Source: Proteles cristata cristata
Lineage: Eukaryota; Chordata; Mammalia; Carnivora; Hyaenidae
Length of the DNA: 64,000 bases
Assembly (NCBI GenBank): GCA_017311185.1
Contig: JAESUZ010003492.1
Coordinates: 558,001-622,000 of the forward strand
Direction of reading: 5' to 3'
A program made the translations under genes and the position numbers. The notes beneath the pieces were generated by a model. That model saw only the letters and a program-made list of their open reading frames with translations, was not told where the DNA came from and made no database searches. How positions within the stretch are numbered: the first letter of the stretch is position 1; each line of letters starts with the position of its first letter. Below are positions 44,966-56,680 of the stretch, piece after piece.

Positions 44966-46850
44966 TAAAAGTTAATTCAGTTTACCTTGAGAACATTTAT
45001 CATTGTGTATCAATATCAACTGCATATGTGAACAGAGGAGTATTGCAATGGGAATGAGTCTGTGAAATTATGAGGAGAGGATCCCCAGTGATGGAAAATT
45101 GTGATGGAGACAGCAGTTTAGTAAGGTTCCCTTCAGGCTAAACACCAATTTCATGGAAGGTAAGTTTTTCTGTGTTTTGGGTTGTTTGTTATCATTAAAT
45201 AGGTATTGTTCAGAGATCCAGTCTCTTGGCTCATTTATCATCATCATCTCAAGTAGATTACGGCTAATGATGGGAAAATATGCAGTGGTGATTTGGATAT
45301 GTGAGGATGTTTATTTGTCTGTTGAACATGAAGTTTTGTTAATACAGTCATTTTTCAACCTCCCCCAAGTTGCAGTGATTTATATCCATGTAGATTTTAA
45401 AAAGTAGAAATTAATTTCATGCCATCAATTTACTTTTCCACTGAGTAATTTGGGATACAAGATATTGGTTTAAAATGTAAGAAGAAAATTAACTCCTAGC
45501 AAAGTAATTTAGCCATGCAGTTGGACTTCATTTTTCCATTAAACAAAGAACTTTTGAGTGTACATAAATTCTTGATTTTGCATTAAAAACAATATCAACA
45601 TCCAGCTATTACAATTATTTCCAACACTTATATACATCTGTAATTAAGAAATATATATCATTTTATCTTATTTTGTTACTCATACCAGTGGATTTTCTTT
45701 TAGAGATGATTTTGTCACCAGGTACATTGTATAGCCCTGTACTACATATCAGGGTAGATTTTTGAAAAGATCTGTTAAAAATTACTGACTCAAAATAAGA
45801 GAATTCTGTTTTTAATGTGACAATAATTTCTCACTACACGAAGATATACAAAGGAGCTTTGATATCCATTCTATTCTTCAATTAGCAATGCCAGCTCATC
45901 AGCAAACAGAATATTGATGTTTATTTAACCTTGTTCTATTTGTAATGTTAATTTTCTCTAAAATGCTACTTAAATTAATGTTTGTCATTTATATATGCAC
46001 TATTTTATCTGTATTACCCAAATATAGAAGAATCTTAACAAAATATACCAGCTAAAGCAAAAAAGATACATCAGACCAATGGAAAAGGAACAGAAACATG
46101 ATTGTATATATTCTTCTGTAAGGATGTTGTATATTATTATTTCCATTTTACCAGTGAAGCCTTTAAGGTTCCTGGGAAATGAGAAAATTATTGAAGTTAA
46201 TTAAGTAGTTGTCTAAACAAATATGATGTACTTTCAGATCATGTCTGAATATATGTGCTTATTGCCATAATGGGTTGTTGCAAACATACATAAAATACAT
46301 CAGTTCTTAAGATCTTCTCTGATGTATTGGGGACTGAAAATTTATCTTAAGACAGCTATAGATATAGTGTATATGGAGGTTTTCCAAGAAGAAAACGGTT
46401 ACATTTACAAACTGCTCTCCTCTTATAGATCACTAACTCTAGACTTTAAAGAAAGCTATGAGGTTATATTGCATAATCTAACTTTAAGTAAAACAAGTCA
46501 CAGTGCTTTCTCCTTTCAGCTACTTGATTAGGATTTTCGGTAATGGAGAAGCCCACTTTCACAGTTTCAGTACCTCTAGGCTATGCATTAAAATCTGTTT
46601 CCAATAACTTCATGCCCATTACCATTCTGGTTACCCTTTGTAGGTTGAATTCTAAGGGATTCAAAGGTATTGTTTAGCACTTATATCGATAAACAACACT
46701 AATACCTTCTGTTGTTGTTGTTAGTTATAGACACTAGGCCTTTACTAATATAACCAGAAATCTAATCATTTCTTCTAAAATCATGATCTGTCAATAACTG
46801 TATCTATCTCTTTGAATTATAAATCTGGCCCCAATTATATCCATGCCTCC
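44966..46850. other. AT-rich unique sequence, nothing recognised
   Basis: Frames 45153-45407 and 46322-46531 (plus) show no domain. 46130-46210 ('ttattatttccattttacca') faintly resembles a reversed MIR core. Confidence 0.4.
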
Positions 46851-47260
46851 TATCATGTAGTTTCCCATTTCATTTCCCTAAGCACTCTGTAAGACTTTCC
46901 CCTTTGCTGCGTGCCCGCCAACTCTATAAAAGAGTAAATTACATTCTGTGTTCTTATCACCTCTAGAAAGAGAGTCCCAAACTCTCTGTATGGAGCTTCT
47001 GAAAGTAATTTTGAGACCTGGAGAATAAAAGAGCTGGTGATTGCCATATGGAAAAGAAGAAACGTGGGAAACCATAGGATAAAATCTGAATCTTGGGAAA
47101 TGTTCATTTCTAGACTTGCACAAATTAATTTGGGAAAATAAAGTATCGTTTGGAAACTCAGTGAAGCTAGGAAAAAATATATTAAAAAATATCTCCTGAT
47201 AGACACTCAAAAGCAAGTTAATATCAATAAATAAGACTGGCACCCTTCTCCTCAAATATG
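46851..47260. other. Unique segment with two overlapping minus-strand open frames
   Basis: Minus frames 46853-47206 (117 codons) and 46878-47255 (125 codons) overlap in different registers. The longer lies in non-repeat DNA and begins with an ATG. Neither has a signal peptide pattern, domain or codon signal I recognise. Most likely chance. Confidence 0.25.
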
Positions 47261-48168
47261 GGGTGCAATATGCTATGAAAATTGTTTTAATGTGGCAACT
47301 GATAAAAACAATTTTGAACTAAAAAACCAAATAAACTTTTCTTATGCTTTTTCCCCATATTGTTGCCTTATAAGTCTGTGAAAACAAATAATCATGAATA
47401 CAAAAATAAATAAACAAACAAACAAACAGAAAAACATCAAAACAAAACCTCATGTTCATTCAAAATTACTGAAATACTATAGGAGAATCAAAAATCTTAG
47501 ACAAATTAAAGTACTTTGACATAATCTAACCAGAAGAAAAATATGATGCAACATTGCAATATGAATTAAGTATAATAAAACTACCGCAAAAGTGTGTGTT
47601 GGGGGGAACCTGAAGTTCAAAACTAAAACTAAAAAGAAAAACAACAACAACAACAAAATTGTAAAAAAAAAGATATGGACAATTATATTATCATATGCAG
47701 ACCCCTGGGGGGAGGTGGAGACAGGGTGCTGAGGTTACCATTCCCAACTTCATAGACCCCTGGTTTGAACTTCTGACTTGGTGTGAAAAATTAATTGTGA
47801 GCACAACTTATATTGCCATCTTCAAGAAGAGATTTTAAGAGCTAAAATATAGGTTCCCATGTTCTATTTTGTCCCATGTTTTAATGACTAATCATGTGTC
47901 TTAAGAGGTTGTCCTGATATTGTTGGCTCTGGAATGGAAGCAGATTTTGCAAAGTTGAACCTGAAAGGGGTTGAAGGCACAAAAAAACAGCTTAGTACCT
48001 GTCTTAACGGGCTTTGCTCCCTCCCCATACACACTGATGCCCCCTTGAGGTGTTTCCTTAAGGAGGTAATGGAAAGGAAAGGGCAGATTGGGTTTGTAGA
48101 TGGAGCTGCACAGTCTGCTATGAGTGAAAAGTTGCTTCGCTAAAGTCCACTTAGATAAGGCCATGAAG
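47261..48168. other. Unassigned sequence with AAAC-type runs
   Basis: (AAAC)n near 47411-47428 and an ACA-rich run near 47640-47657. 47930-48165 is less AT-rich and has overlapping frames on both strands (plus 47934-48143, minus 47901-48164) without recognisable content. Confidence 0.4.
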
Positions 48169-48312
48169 AATGGTGGTGAAAACTTCTCCCAGTGGAAAGA
48201 ACTTCAGATGATAAAAAATGGTGTCAAAAACTTCTCCCAGTGGTAAGAACATCAGATGATAAAAAATGGTGGCGAAAACTTCTCCCAATGGGAAGAACTT
48301 CAGATGATAAAA
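48169..48312. repeat. 48-bp minisatellite, three copies
   Basis: Copies 48169-48216, 48217-48264 and 48265-48312, each containing 'acttctccca' and 'tcagatgataaaa', differ at a few positions each. The unit length is a multiple of three, so the frame 48192-48386 reads as repeating 16-residue blocks. That is a by-product of the array and not evidence of a gene. Confidence 0.96.
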
Positions 48313-48316
48313 TTAA

Positions 48317-48348
48317 ACACACTCACACACACACACACACACACACAA
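48317..48348. repeat. (CA)n microsatellite
   Basis: A CA run directly after the third 48-bp copy. Confidence 0.95.
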
Positions 48349-49320
48349 TTTTCCCTTTCCAGAGGTACATGATGAGAGCCAGATAAGATGTTACGCGACC
48401 AATGCCAGTTTGGAAGAACTGGTCTGAGGTGGGGACCTCCAAAATTATTAATCTGAATAGTTCTCTAAGAGAGGAAGAGCCATTTCCCTCCCTTCGAAGC
48501 AAGGGATAGAAAAATCTTGCTACCTTAATTTAAACAACTTCTACTTGGGAAGGATTCTGCATTCTGATATTGGGAACACAAAAATAACTCCAGTAAAGAT
48601 AAAACTAACGTCTTCAGCTTTACATCCCAGAGAAGCATCCCTGGTCCTAGTTCGCGTGCCTCCTTAAACAGTAGACACATACCTGTGGAGAGGAAACTCT
48701 CTCTAGGTCTCTTTTACTCATTAATTGGTCATGATTTAGCTTTTGAAGGGTGTTCTTTTATAAATATTTTCTTTTCAGTCACACATTACCTTCCTTAGGA
48801 AGCTAACATGCAGAGCATCTATCAATGAGTTGTCCTGTGTCTGATGTTTGCTTGGGTGTTGTAAACACACAGCTCCCACAGAGGCTGGAGAAGGACTAGA
48901 TTGAGCTCAGGATGTTTACGAATCCTGCTTCATCTTTCTGAGGTCATTTTGGCGTGTTAATAACAGTTAGCTGAAAGTCAAAGTTTCTGTAAATGCAGCT
49001 CTTTCTGTAGAAACTGTCCTTTCCCGTTTCCAGTAACCTCTCCCTCCCTTTATGTATTTGGAATGAGAGGTGATTCATTTCTAATATATTAACCCCACCT
49101 TACTGCTTTCTCTATGCCTTGTAGTTTTCCTATGCACATGGAAACACCTTTTTAAATATAACCTTTGTAAATACACCCCCCTCATAAAACCTTTGAATGA
49201 GTTATTTCCTTCATTATGTGACTCATTTCATTCTGTCATATTTTAAAAATCATCTTCATTTATATATTTTCCAACTGGCCAAAGGGTACCTAAGATATCC
49301 ACATTGGGTTCTTAATCATT
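48349..49320. other. Unique sequence, nothing recognised
   Basis: About 1 kb of balanced composition without a long open frame or named repeat. Confidence 0.4.
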
Positions 49321-49540
49321 TTTAAATTTTTAAAAAATATTTATTTATTTTTGAGAGAAAGGCAGAGCATTAAAGGGGAGGTGCAGAGAGAGGGGGAGAC
49401 ACAGAATCCAAAGCAGGCTCCAGGCTCTGAGCTGTCAGCACAGAGCCTGATGTGAGTCTCCACCCCTTGAAGCAAGAGGTCATGGCATGACCCGAAGTCA
49501 GATGCTTCACCAACCCAGCCACCTAGGCATCCCAGGTTTT
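49321..49540 (-). mobile_element. CanSINE, older copy (first of a pair)
   Basis: Body about 49327-49534 in reverse: 'aaaaaatatttatttatttt' tail side, purine tract, 'gcaggctccaggctctgagc' and a 'accaacccagccacctaggc' head. Diverged. Confidence 0.9.
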
Positions 49541-49762
49541 CATAATTTTTAAACATTTATTAATTTTGAGAGCCAGAGAGAGAGAGAGAGAGAGTGAGCC
49601 TGTGCAAGTGGGCAGAGGATGGACGGAGAGAGAGGGAGACAGAGGATCCGAAGCAACCTCTGTCCTGACAGCAGAAAGCCCAATGCAACTCACGAACTAC
49701 AAGATCATGACTGGAGCTGAAGTTGAACACTTGACTGACTGAGCCACCCAGGCGCCTCTCAT
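49541..49762 (-). mobile_element. CanSINE, older copy (second of a pair)
   Basis: Body about 49545-49757 in reverse: 'aaacatttattaattttgag' tail side, GA run, 'tcatgactggagctgaag' and a 'gactgagccacccaggcgcc' head. Together with the first copy it forms a same-orientation tandem with about 10 bases between. aatcattttt-like words lie outside the pair on both sides. Confidence 0.9.
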
Positions 49763-49967
49763 CATTTTTTTTTCTCTTCACATTACATCCTTTTTTTCTT
49801 TAGAGCTGTATCATAACTTCACGTTTTTAGTGTCATTTGTTTTAACTTTTCCACGTCTGCAAGTGATCACATCTGCTTTGAAGAAATGTAGCCGAATATT
49901 CCTTAACACTCCTTACCTCATCTGGCTTCAGTTTCCTCCCTTGTCTTAAATTTTACTAGAAGACATA
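49763..49967. other. Unique sequence
   Basis: Nothing recognised. Confidence 0.35.
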
Positions 49968-50556
49968 TTGGTCTGCTAGGGCTGCCACACACAATACCAC
50001 AGCCTGTGTATCATAGCCAACAGAAATGTATTTTCTCACAGTCCTGGAGGCTAGAAGTTCCAGCCTAGATGAGGACTGATGCAATTCCTGAAAAGTGCTC
50101 TCTCCCAGATGGTCACCCCTTCACTGTATTCTCACATGAACTTTCCTCAGTGCCTATGTCCACAGAAGGGCATTCTGATGTCTCCTATAAGGACACAAAT
50201 CTCATGGGCACCTCAGTGGCCCAGTCAGTTAAGCATCTGACTCTTGAATTCAGCTTGGGTCATGATCTCATGGCATATGAGATGAAGCCTGCATCAGGCT
50301 CTGTCCTACAGTGTGAAGCCTGCTTGGGATTTTCTCTCTTTCCCTCTCTCTCTCTCTGCCCTTCCCCTATGCTCTCTTTTTTTCTCTCTCTCTCTGAAAA
50401 AATAAATAAACTAAAAAAAAGACGCTAATCCTATCAGATATGGACCCCACTCTTAGGACCTTTTTCACCTTAATTACTTCCTTAGAGGTCCCACCTCCAA
50501 ACCCAGTCACAATAGGGGTATTGGTGTTGACATATAACATATGATTTTGAGAGCAC
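49968..50556 (-). mobile_element. MLT1-like MaLR LTR, split by a SINE
   Basis: In antisense it reads 'tggtctgctagggctgccac', 'acagaaatgtattttctcac', 'agtcctggaggctagaagtt', 'tcctataaggacacaaatct', then after the SINE 'ccttaattacttccttagag', 'gtcccacctccaaac' and 'cagtcacaat'. This is the reversed order of an MLT1/MST-type LTR. Its arms are 49968-50203 and 50421-50556. Confidence 0.8.
50204..50420 (+). mobile_element. CanSINE inserted in the MLT1-like LTR
   Basis: 'atgggcacctcagtggccca' head, 'gtcagttaagcatctgactc', CT tract with TTTTTT interruptions and an 'aaaaaataaataaactaaa' tail. The plus frame 50069-50428 merely spans the LTR and the SINE. Confidence 0.9.
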
Positions 50557-50835
50557 ACCACCATGCAGGTTACACAGGACGACTTGGTAGAGCTTCTGAC
50601 CGCTAGTCTCTGTTCTAATATCAGATCATTTAGGACACTGGGTGATACAAGTTTAGGACCTTGGGCTCTTCTCTCTGTTCTGAGACCCCACGTCAGGATC
50701 TACTCCATGAAACCAGAAAGTTATTACACTCTCATGCGTTTCTACTTGTATGTTCCTCTTATCTTCATTCAATTAAGAATGCATGTTTTGCTGTCCAGGA
50801 TGCTTTTCCTAAGCATCCTCAATCAATGAATTACT
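50557..50835. other. Unique sequence
   Basis: An 88-codon plus frame (50563-50829) has no recognisable domain. No repeat named. Confidence 0.35.
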
Positions 50836-51100
50836 AGAAAAGGAGACATTTCTGGGGTGCTTGGGTGGCTCAATCAATTAAGCGTCTGACTTCGGCTCTG
50901 GTCATGATCTCACAGTTTGTGAGTTCCAGTCCTGCTTTGGGCTCTGTGCTGACAACTCAGAGACTGGACCTTACTTTGGATTCTGGGTCTCCCTCTCTCT
51001 CTGCCCCTCCCTCATTCATGCTCAGTCTCTCTCTGTCTCTCAAAATAAATAAATAAATAAAGGTTAAAAAACACTAAAAAAAGAAAAGGCTACCTTTCTA
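50836..51100 (+). mobile_element. CanSINE, older subfamily, with eroded 18-bp target duplication
   Basis: Body about 50854-51081: 'ggggtgcttgggtggctcaa' head, 'ttaagcgtctgacttcggct', CT tract and (AAAT)n tail. The flanks agaaaaggagacatttct and agaaaaggctacctttct match at 15 of 18 positions. Confidence 0.94.
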
Positions 51101-52640
51101 ATGTATTTATGTTTTAAGTAACTGCTGGTGTAGCAGTAGGAGATCTTGTGCCAAATATTTGATTAATACATACCATTTGGAGACCCCTCCGCATCGTCTT
51201 AAAAGGTAATGTATATTTTTAATGGTGTTAAGTGTTGAATTTAACAATCAAATTCTTTCATAAACAATAAAATTTAAAAACAAAATAGCAAGAAAATTAA
51301 AATTACTACATTTACCATCTGCTTACATTTATGTTTAATGTGCCACATCATAATTTGCAGACAGAAATTGTTGCTCAAACCACATAATTAAACTTTAAAA
51401 CAAAAAGTCTTCACTTATAAATTACTAATGTTGACTTAGATGTTATTGGAAGTACAATTTTGGATGTTAATCAGAGGGTTAGAAAGATATGGAAGAGACC
51501 AGATCACAAATAAGGACTAAGCAAGGGCTACATGTTTTAAACCTGAAAATAAAGGACAGTTTTGTCATCCGAATGCCAATTTCTCAACTAGTCTTTATGG
51601 TTTTTAATGAGCATCAAGTAATCTGTTATGGAAATTATTAGATGAAATATAATATTTTACTTGTAGTAATTTAAAGGATTGATCCAAATTTTGTGTATTT
51701 GCAAACAATAGACGTGTATTAGTGGCAAATGCATATAAAATATCATTGAGCCAAAGATAAATGGAAGGTGCATGACCATAGTCCTCACCCATTACTGCGT
51801 TACTTTTGAATAGCTTAAGAATAGTTATTTTGTGCTTTGCCTTTAAATTTTATCTCAGGAAGCTTCTCTCTTAGGGTGCATTTATCTGCTTGTTTATTTT
51901 TCATCTTGGATAGCCTATTCAGGATTAAGTTCCGAGAAAATGTGTGATGTGGGAGGAAGAAATCCTTAAGCATAGAGGTCAATGGCTGTGTTGAAGTCAG
52001 CTAGAACATCCTGACTCACAATAATATAGCTCTATTTCATGGAACATTTATTATTACAACAACTAAATATGACCCTGCTTCAACTTGGCAAAAGTGATAG
52101 AATGCCTCCCGTAAATATTAATAACTTCACCATCTTCATTTTGCACATACATTTCCTTGAATTTATCAAAACTATTTTTAGAATTAGTCCCCCACAGTGG
52201 AGGCATATATTTAATGTGGATCTTGAGTCAAATTACTACAAACACATTTTCAGATCCCTAAACATTTCATAAGAGATATCCCAAGACCCCACATATCATT
52301 CTGAGTTTCTACAAAATAGAAACTGTAAATATCTGAACTTGAGGATGCTTTCCTTCATGTGCATTTGCATTAATGAGTGCTTGACAAAAGACTTTATTTA
52401 TGTTTGTTTTATTTTATCACTCTCTACTGGAGAAAATAAAATGCAGTGTACTGATTTCTACAAACCCATGCAAATTTACACACAGTCAGTGTCAGTGCAT
52501 AAGCTGTTACTATAGATATGAATAATGAAACAAAAGCCTCCTTGGATTATTTTCCAATACATTTTGCATGTCTCTTCTGATGGAAAGAATTATTTCTTCA
52601 AGTGTTTATTATGTCTGAATATATTTACTGCCTATTTGCA
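51101..52640. other. AT-rich unique sequence, nothing recognised
   Basis: No repeat named. Frames minus 51604-51792 and plus 52039-52272 show no domain. Confidence 0.4.
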
Positions 52641-52735
52641 GATACACACAGATACAGACACACACACACACACACACTACACGCACACATGGCATACATC
52701 TAAATATGCACCCCACCTGGCATACATCTAAATAT
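52641..52735. repeat. (CA)n microsatellite with a duplicated flanking phrase
   Basis: An imperfect CA run at 52644-52690. 'ggcatacatctaaatat' occurs twice just after it (about 52691-52707 and 52719-52735). Confidence 0.9.
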
Positions 52736-53400
52736 AGATGACAGATATAGATTACAGAAATAAAAGTATTTGTCTTATTTCATAATCTGATACCAATTAG
52801 TAGGACAGGAAGAACATATGTTTAAAACTATTATGTACATTACACATAACTTATTCTTATTTACTAAGAATATGGTATTATAAGCAGAAAATATTTCATG
52901 TAACTTTTATTTTTAAAGTGGATTGAGATGATTTTAATACATTTATCAAAAACATATGTCATAAGTGTTTTAAATGACTATTTCTTTTAATTACTATATC
53001 AAATGTTTGATCATTCATATATTCTACTAAATATTGATTATTTTAGTTTTATGTTTTGACTACGTTATTATTTTGTTTAAGATATGTGCTGGTAGTTTTA
53101 TATAATTATGCCACTCCATAAATTTCTTGATATCTTTCTAAAAATATTTGTTTTATAATTATTCGTTGTGTTATTAAGTATAAAGTAGTCCATAGCTATT
53201 GTAATTTCCAGAGTGTAATTTCATTAAAATATTTTTAATAAGGTTTATCTGATTTGTTCATAATCTTAAAATTTTCTATTCTCTCATTGTTGACCATAGC
53301 TTTGACTGGATATCTGTTTGAAATTACCACTCAGTAACTTCCAATTATAAATATATACATTGGGGCATATTCAGAAATATGTGCTGAAAGAGGTCAAGAA
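52736..53400. other. AT-rich sequence, nothing recognised
   Basis: No gene or clear repeat. Confidence 0.45.
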
Positions 53401-54190
53401 ATAACATATTAAATTTGAAAATCAATCAATCGGCCAACGAAAATGACAGAGAAGGGCCTATAGAAAACTTTATTCCATAAAATGAAGGAGAACACTGGCA
53501 AAAAATGGAATAATTAACCCTGTTCTTACTCTGGAAGTTAAACAAACATTGCAGCCCTCTAGGGAAGGTTTATTCAAGAAAAGGATGCATCTTGTTTTTA
53601 AAAAAGTCAGTCTTGTGCATTTTAATAAGCCCTGTGCCACCCTTACTTTGAAGCTCCATGGTAAACTTGAAACTGGAGAGCCGGCAATCATAGTGAGGAT
53701 TAGCAGCCTTGCAGCCCCTGCGAGAAGCAGAACATGATTGAAATGACTTCATTATTTGACCTGTCTTGTGGTTCCCTGATTGACCTTACTTCCAAAGTTG
53801 TCTTTATTCATTCTGCTGTAGAGCTAACTCAGTGTGAAAAACTTTTTATTCAGGGACATTATATTGAAAAACAAACAAACAAACAAACAAAACCCCACAG
53901 TTATATACCATGTTGGTTTCCTAAGGCAATAGATAAGAGTCGGGACAAACAAGACTAACCAAAAAGTTTAAAAAGTTAAGGAATCAAATGGCTATAGAGA
54001 AGTATGAAAATATCCAATACTTTTGGAGAATCTGGGTCTTGTGGATATACAGGGTCATTCTCATGCCCAGCATTGCATACATATTCAAAAAAGATCTGGG
54101 AAGTCTTTATAGCCTCACCTCTGTCTAATCTTGAGAATCTATACAACCAGGAGGTAAAGGATAAGGCAGAGCTTTTATCTGCCTAGCTGA
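53401..54190. other. Non-repeat segment with overlapping short frames
   Basis: 53460-53760 is less AT-rich and open on both strands (minus 53470-53691 and 53570-53752, plus 53549-53737), without a recognisable domain. An (AAAC)n run occupies about 53867-53891. It may be conserved non-coding DNA or chance. Confidence 0.3.
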
Positions 54191-54595
54191 GTATTGAAGA
54201 CATATCACAAAATGCACACTTGACCTTTTGCAAACATTGAAAGACTTATTGGTACCAGGCATTTAAGGGATTTCTGTCCTATCAATAGCTGACCACTAAG
54301 CCAACCCAAGAGAGATTTCAGTGGCCACATATGGCAAAGAAAGCAGAATTTATAGAATTGTTTCAGGAAAATACACAAACAACAAATACATCAGCTGCAA
54401 ACAGCACCAGAATAAAACAGCGCCAAAAGAAAACTCCATCTGGGGACGGAGTAGAACCTGAGTTCCTGACTTGTCATATATTATTATTTAAAGTATTATT
54501 TTCCAATAAAAACAACATATATGGAACATGCAAAGGGCAATAAAGTATGGTCCTGGGGAAAATGTCAATACAAACTATCCCTGAGAAGACCAGAG
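54191..54595. other. Unassigned sequence
   Basis: Nothing recognised. The plus frame 54331-54543 has no domain. Confidence 0.35.
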
Positions 54596-54930
54596 ATTGG
54601 GATTCATACTAACGGATATATGATACATGCATGGATATGGATAGACCTTGAGAACATTACAAAAAGTAAAAAAAATGAGATGAAAAAGGCCATAAATAGT
54701 ATGATTCAATTTAAATGAAACATCTAGTATAAGAAAATATGTAGAAACAGGAAGTAGATGATTAGTGGCAAAAGGCTGGGAGAGGAGATGGGAATGGTTG
54801 CCAATGGATACAAAGATTTTCAAGTGAAAGAACATCTCAATACAGTAACAGCCTCCAAACTTCACCAGGGACAAAGATAAAATCATAAATACTAGACAAT
54901 ATTGCCACATTATTCAAAAATTGTAATAGG
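54596..54930 (+). mobile_element. Old L1M 3' UTR fragment
   Basis: Steps 'tgatacatgcatggatatgg', 'atagaccttgagaacattac', 'aaggccataaatagtatgat', 'tagaaacaggaagtagatga' and 'ttagtggcaaaaggctggga' give the usual order of an old L1 3' region. Non-coding. Confidence 0.75.
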
Positions 54931-54932
54931 AA

Positions 54933-55145
54933 GTTCTTTCTTTTTTAATATTTATTTATTTTTAGAAGGAGAAAGAACTTGAGCAGGGGAAGGGCAGAGA
55001 GAGGGAAATGGAGAATCCCAGGCTCCTCTAGCAGCATGGAACCTAAGGCAGGAATTGAACCTATGAACCGTGAGATCATAACCTGAGCTGAAACCAAGAG
55101 TCGGATGCTTAACTTATGAGCCACCCAGGCACCTAGGTTCTTTCT
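54933..55145 (-). mobile_element. CanSINE, older copy
   Basis: Body 54942-55136 in reverse: 'aatatttatttatttttaga' tail side, purine tract, 'gaaccgtgagatcataacct' and a 'atgagccacccaggcaccta' head. gttctttct is repeated at 54933-54941 and 55137-55145. Confidence 0.93.
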
Positions 55146-55600
55146 AACCATGACTCTAAATCTAGAAATCATAAAATTTTCAAAACTATTTAAATTCAAC
55201 TATATAAAAATATGTATGGGGAAAAAGTAAAAATCAAAATACAAAGGGAAAAGGAATGGAAACAAACTAACTAAAACAATCATAGCACAACCAAAGACTA
55301 ATATATTTAAATTATTCATTGTTTCTGGTACTTTCAGGTAAATGTAGAAGTCTACATTCAAGAAACATTACACAGACTTTCCCCCCCAAAATACACATAA
55401 TATTTATGTATGTATCATGCACTAGGTCAACTCGACAAATTTCAAAATCTACATGTAAAATAGATTATAATCCATAATTCAAATGCAGGTATTTGAAAGA
55501 TATGAGTAAATGCCAGAGTAAAAGTGTTAGGCAATTAGTATGAGGCTAAGGAATAGAAGCAATAATTATAAACAGGATCCAAAATAGTTAAATCCACTCT
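55146..55600. other. AT-rich sequence, nothing recognised
   Basis: No gene or clear repeat. Confidence 0.4.
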
Positions 55601-56110
55601 GACGGTCATTGTGGCATTTTTCACAATAGCCAAAACAGAGAAATAACCTCAATATTCCCTGATAGATGAATGGATTAAAAAAGTTGTCTATATTTACAGA
55701 ATATTATCTAATATTATATTAAAAACAAAGGAAATATGCCATATATGACAACATGGATTAACCTGGAGGACATTATACTATGTGAAACAAGTAAGTCACA
55801 GAAGTACAAATACAGCATGATTCTATTCATATGAGATACCTAAATCAGTCAAACTCATAGAAAGACTAAAATGGTGGTTGGCAGAGTCTAGAAGGAGGGA
55901 GACATGGGGAATCATTGTTCAACTAGTATTAGAGTTTCACTTAGGCAAAAATGAATCAATTCCAGACATCGGTTGTACAATATTTTGGCTATGGTTAACA
56001 ATACTGTATTGTACACTCTAAATTCTGTTCACAGGGTAGATCTCATATTAAGTGTTCTTACAGAGAGAGAAGGAGGAAAAGAAAGAAGGAAGGAGAATAT
56101 GTAATAGTAT
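55601..56110 (+). mobile_element. Old L1 3' end
   Basis: Steps 'tcattgtggcatttttcaca', 'tgatagatgaatggattaaa', 'atgacaacatggattaacct', 'catgattctattcatatgag', 'aaaatggtggttggcagagt' and 'gttaacaatactgtattgta', then an A/G-rich tail (56060-56100). A 5'-truncated L1M-type element. Confidence 0.78.
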
Positions 56111-56162
56111 TAATATGTTCACCTTGGAGATGAAGAAGAATGAGTAAAATTAGTAAAGATGC

Positions 56163-56680
56163 CACCAGCAGTTCCTTTTCCCCTGTGTGAGAATGCCATT
56201 CCTCATATCACATATGCAGAATAATTCCCTCTCCTTGAATCTGTGACTTTCCTTGTTCAATGGAACGTGGAGGAGTTTACATGTTTTGGAGCTTATGATA
56301 ATTGGTCATGAGAAACTTGGTAATTTCCTTTCACTACTCCTGGAATGCTAGCTCTTTAGATACTTCTTACGGAAGCCATTGCTATGACCTGAGAAGCCCA
56401 AGACATGTGAGTGACTATGTAGGTTCTCTAACTGAAAACCCTAGCAAGCCAACATCTAGTACCAGCTAAACAGGGAGCTCTTTCAGATATTAGGTCTACT
56501 TGGTCCTTCAGATAACTATAGACACTGCCAACTTCTTACTACTACAACCTTATGACAGACTCTTAATGAACAGTGTCCATCGGAGCCCAATAACACACAG
56601 ACAAAATAATAAATTGCTCTTTTAGACAAGTAAGTTTGGGGGTAATTTGTTATCAATAACAAAAACACAATTTGACACTA
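56163..56680 (+). mobile_element. MLT1-like MaLR LTR
   Basis: Steps 'gaatctgtgactttccttgt', 'gccattgctatgacctgaga', 'agcccaagacatgtgagtga', 'aataataaattgctctttta' and 'tttgggggtaatttgttatc' follow the body and 3' end of an MLT1-type LTR in forward orientation. Sequence resembling MaLR internal DNA follows, so this is probably a 5' LTR with part of its internal region retained. Confidence 0.6.

Noticed and set aside
48169..48312. CRISPR-like regularly spaced repeat
   Set aside because: The copies are directly adjacent without spacers, there are only three, and the DNA is mammalian. It is a minisatellite.
50069..50428. 119-codon plus-strand frame as a gene
   Set aside because: It runs from an antisense MLT1-like LTR into a SINE, so it is an accidental fusion of two repeats.
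53570..53752. Overlapping frames as a small conserved protein
   Set aside because: Three short frames on two strands with no recognisable feature. Kept only as a low-interest non-repeat block.
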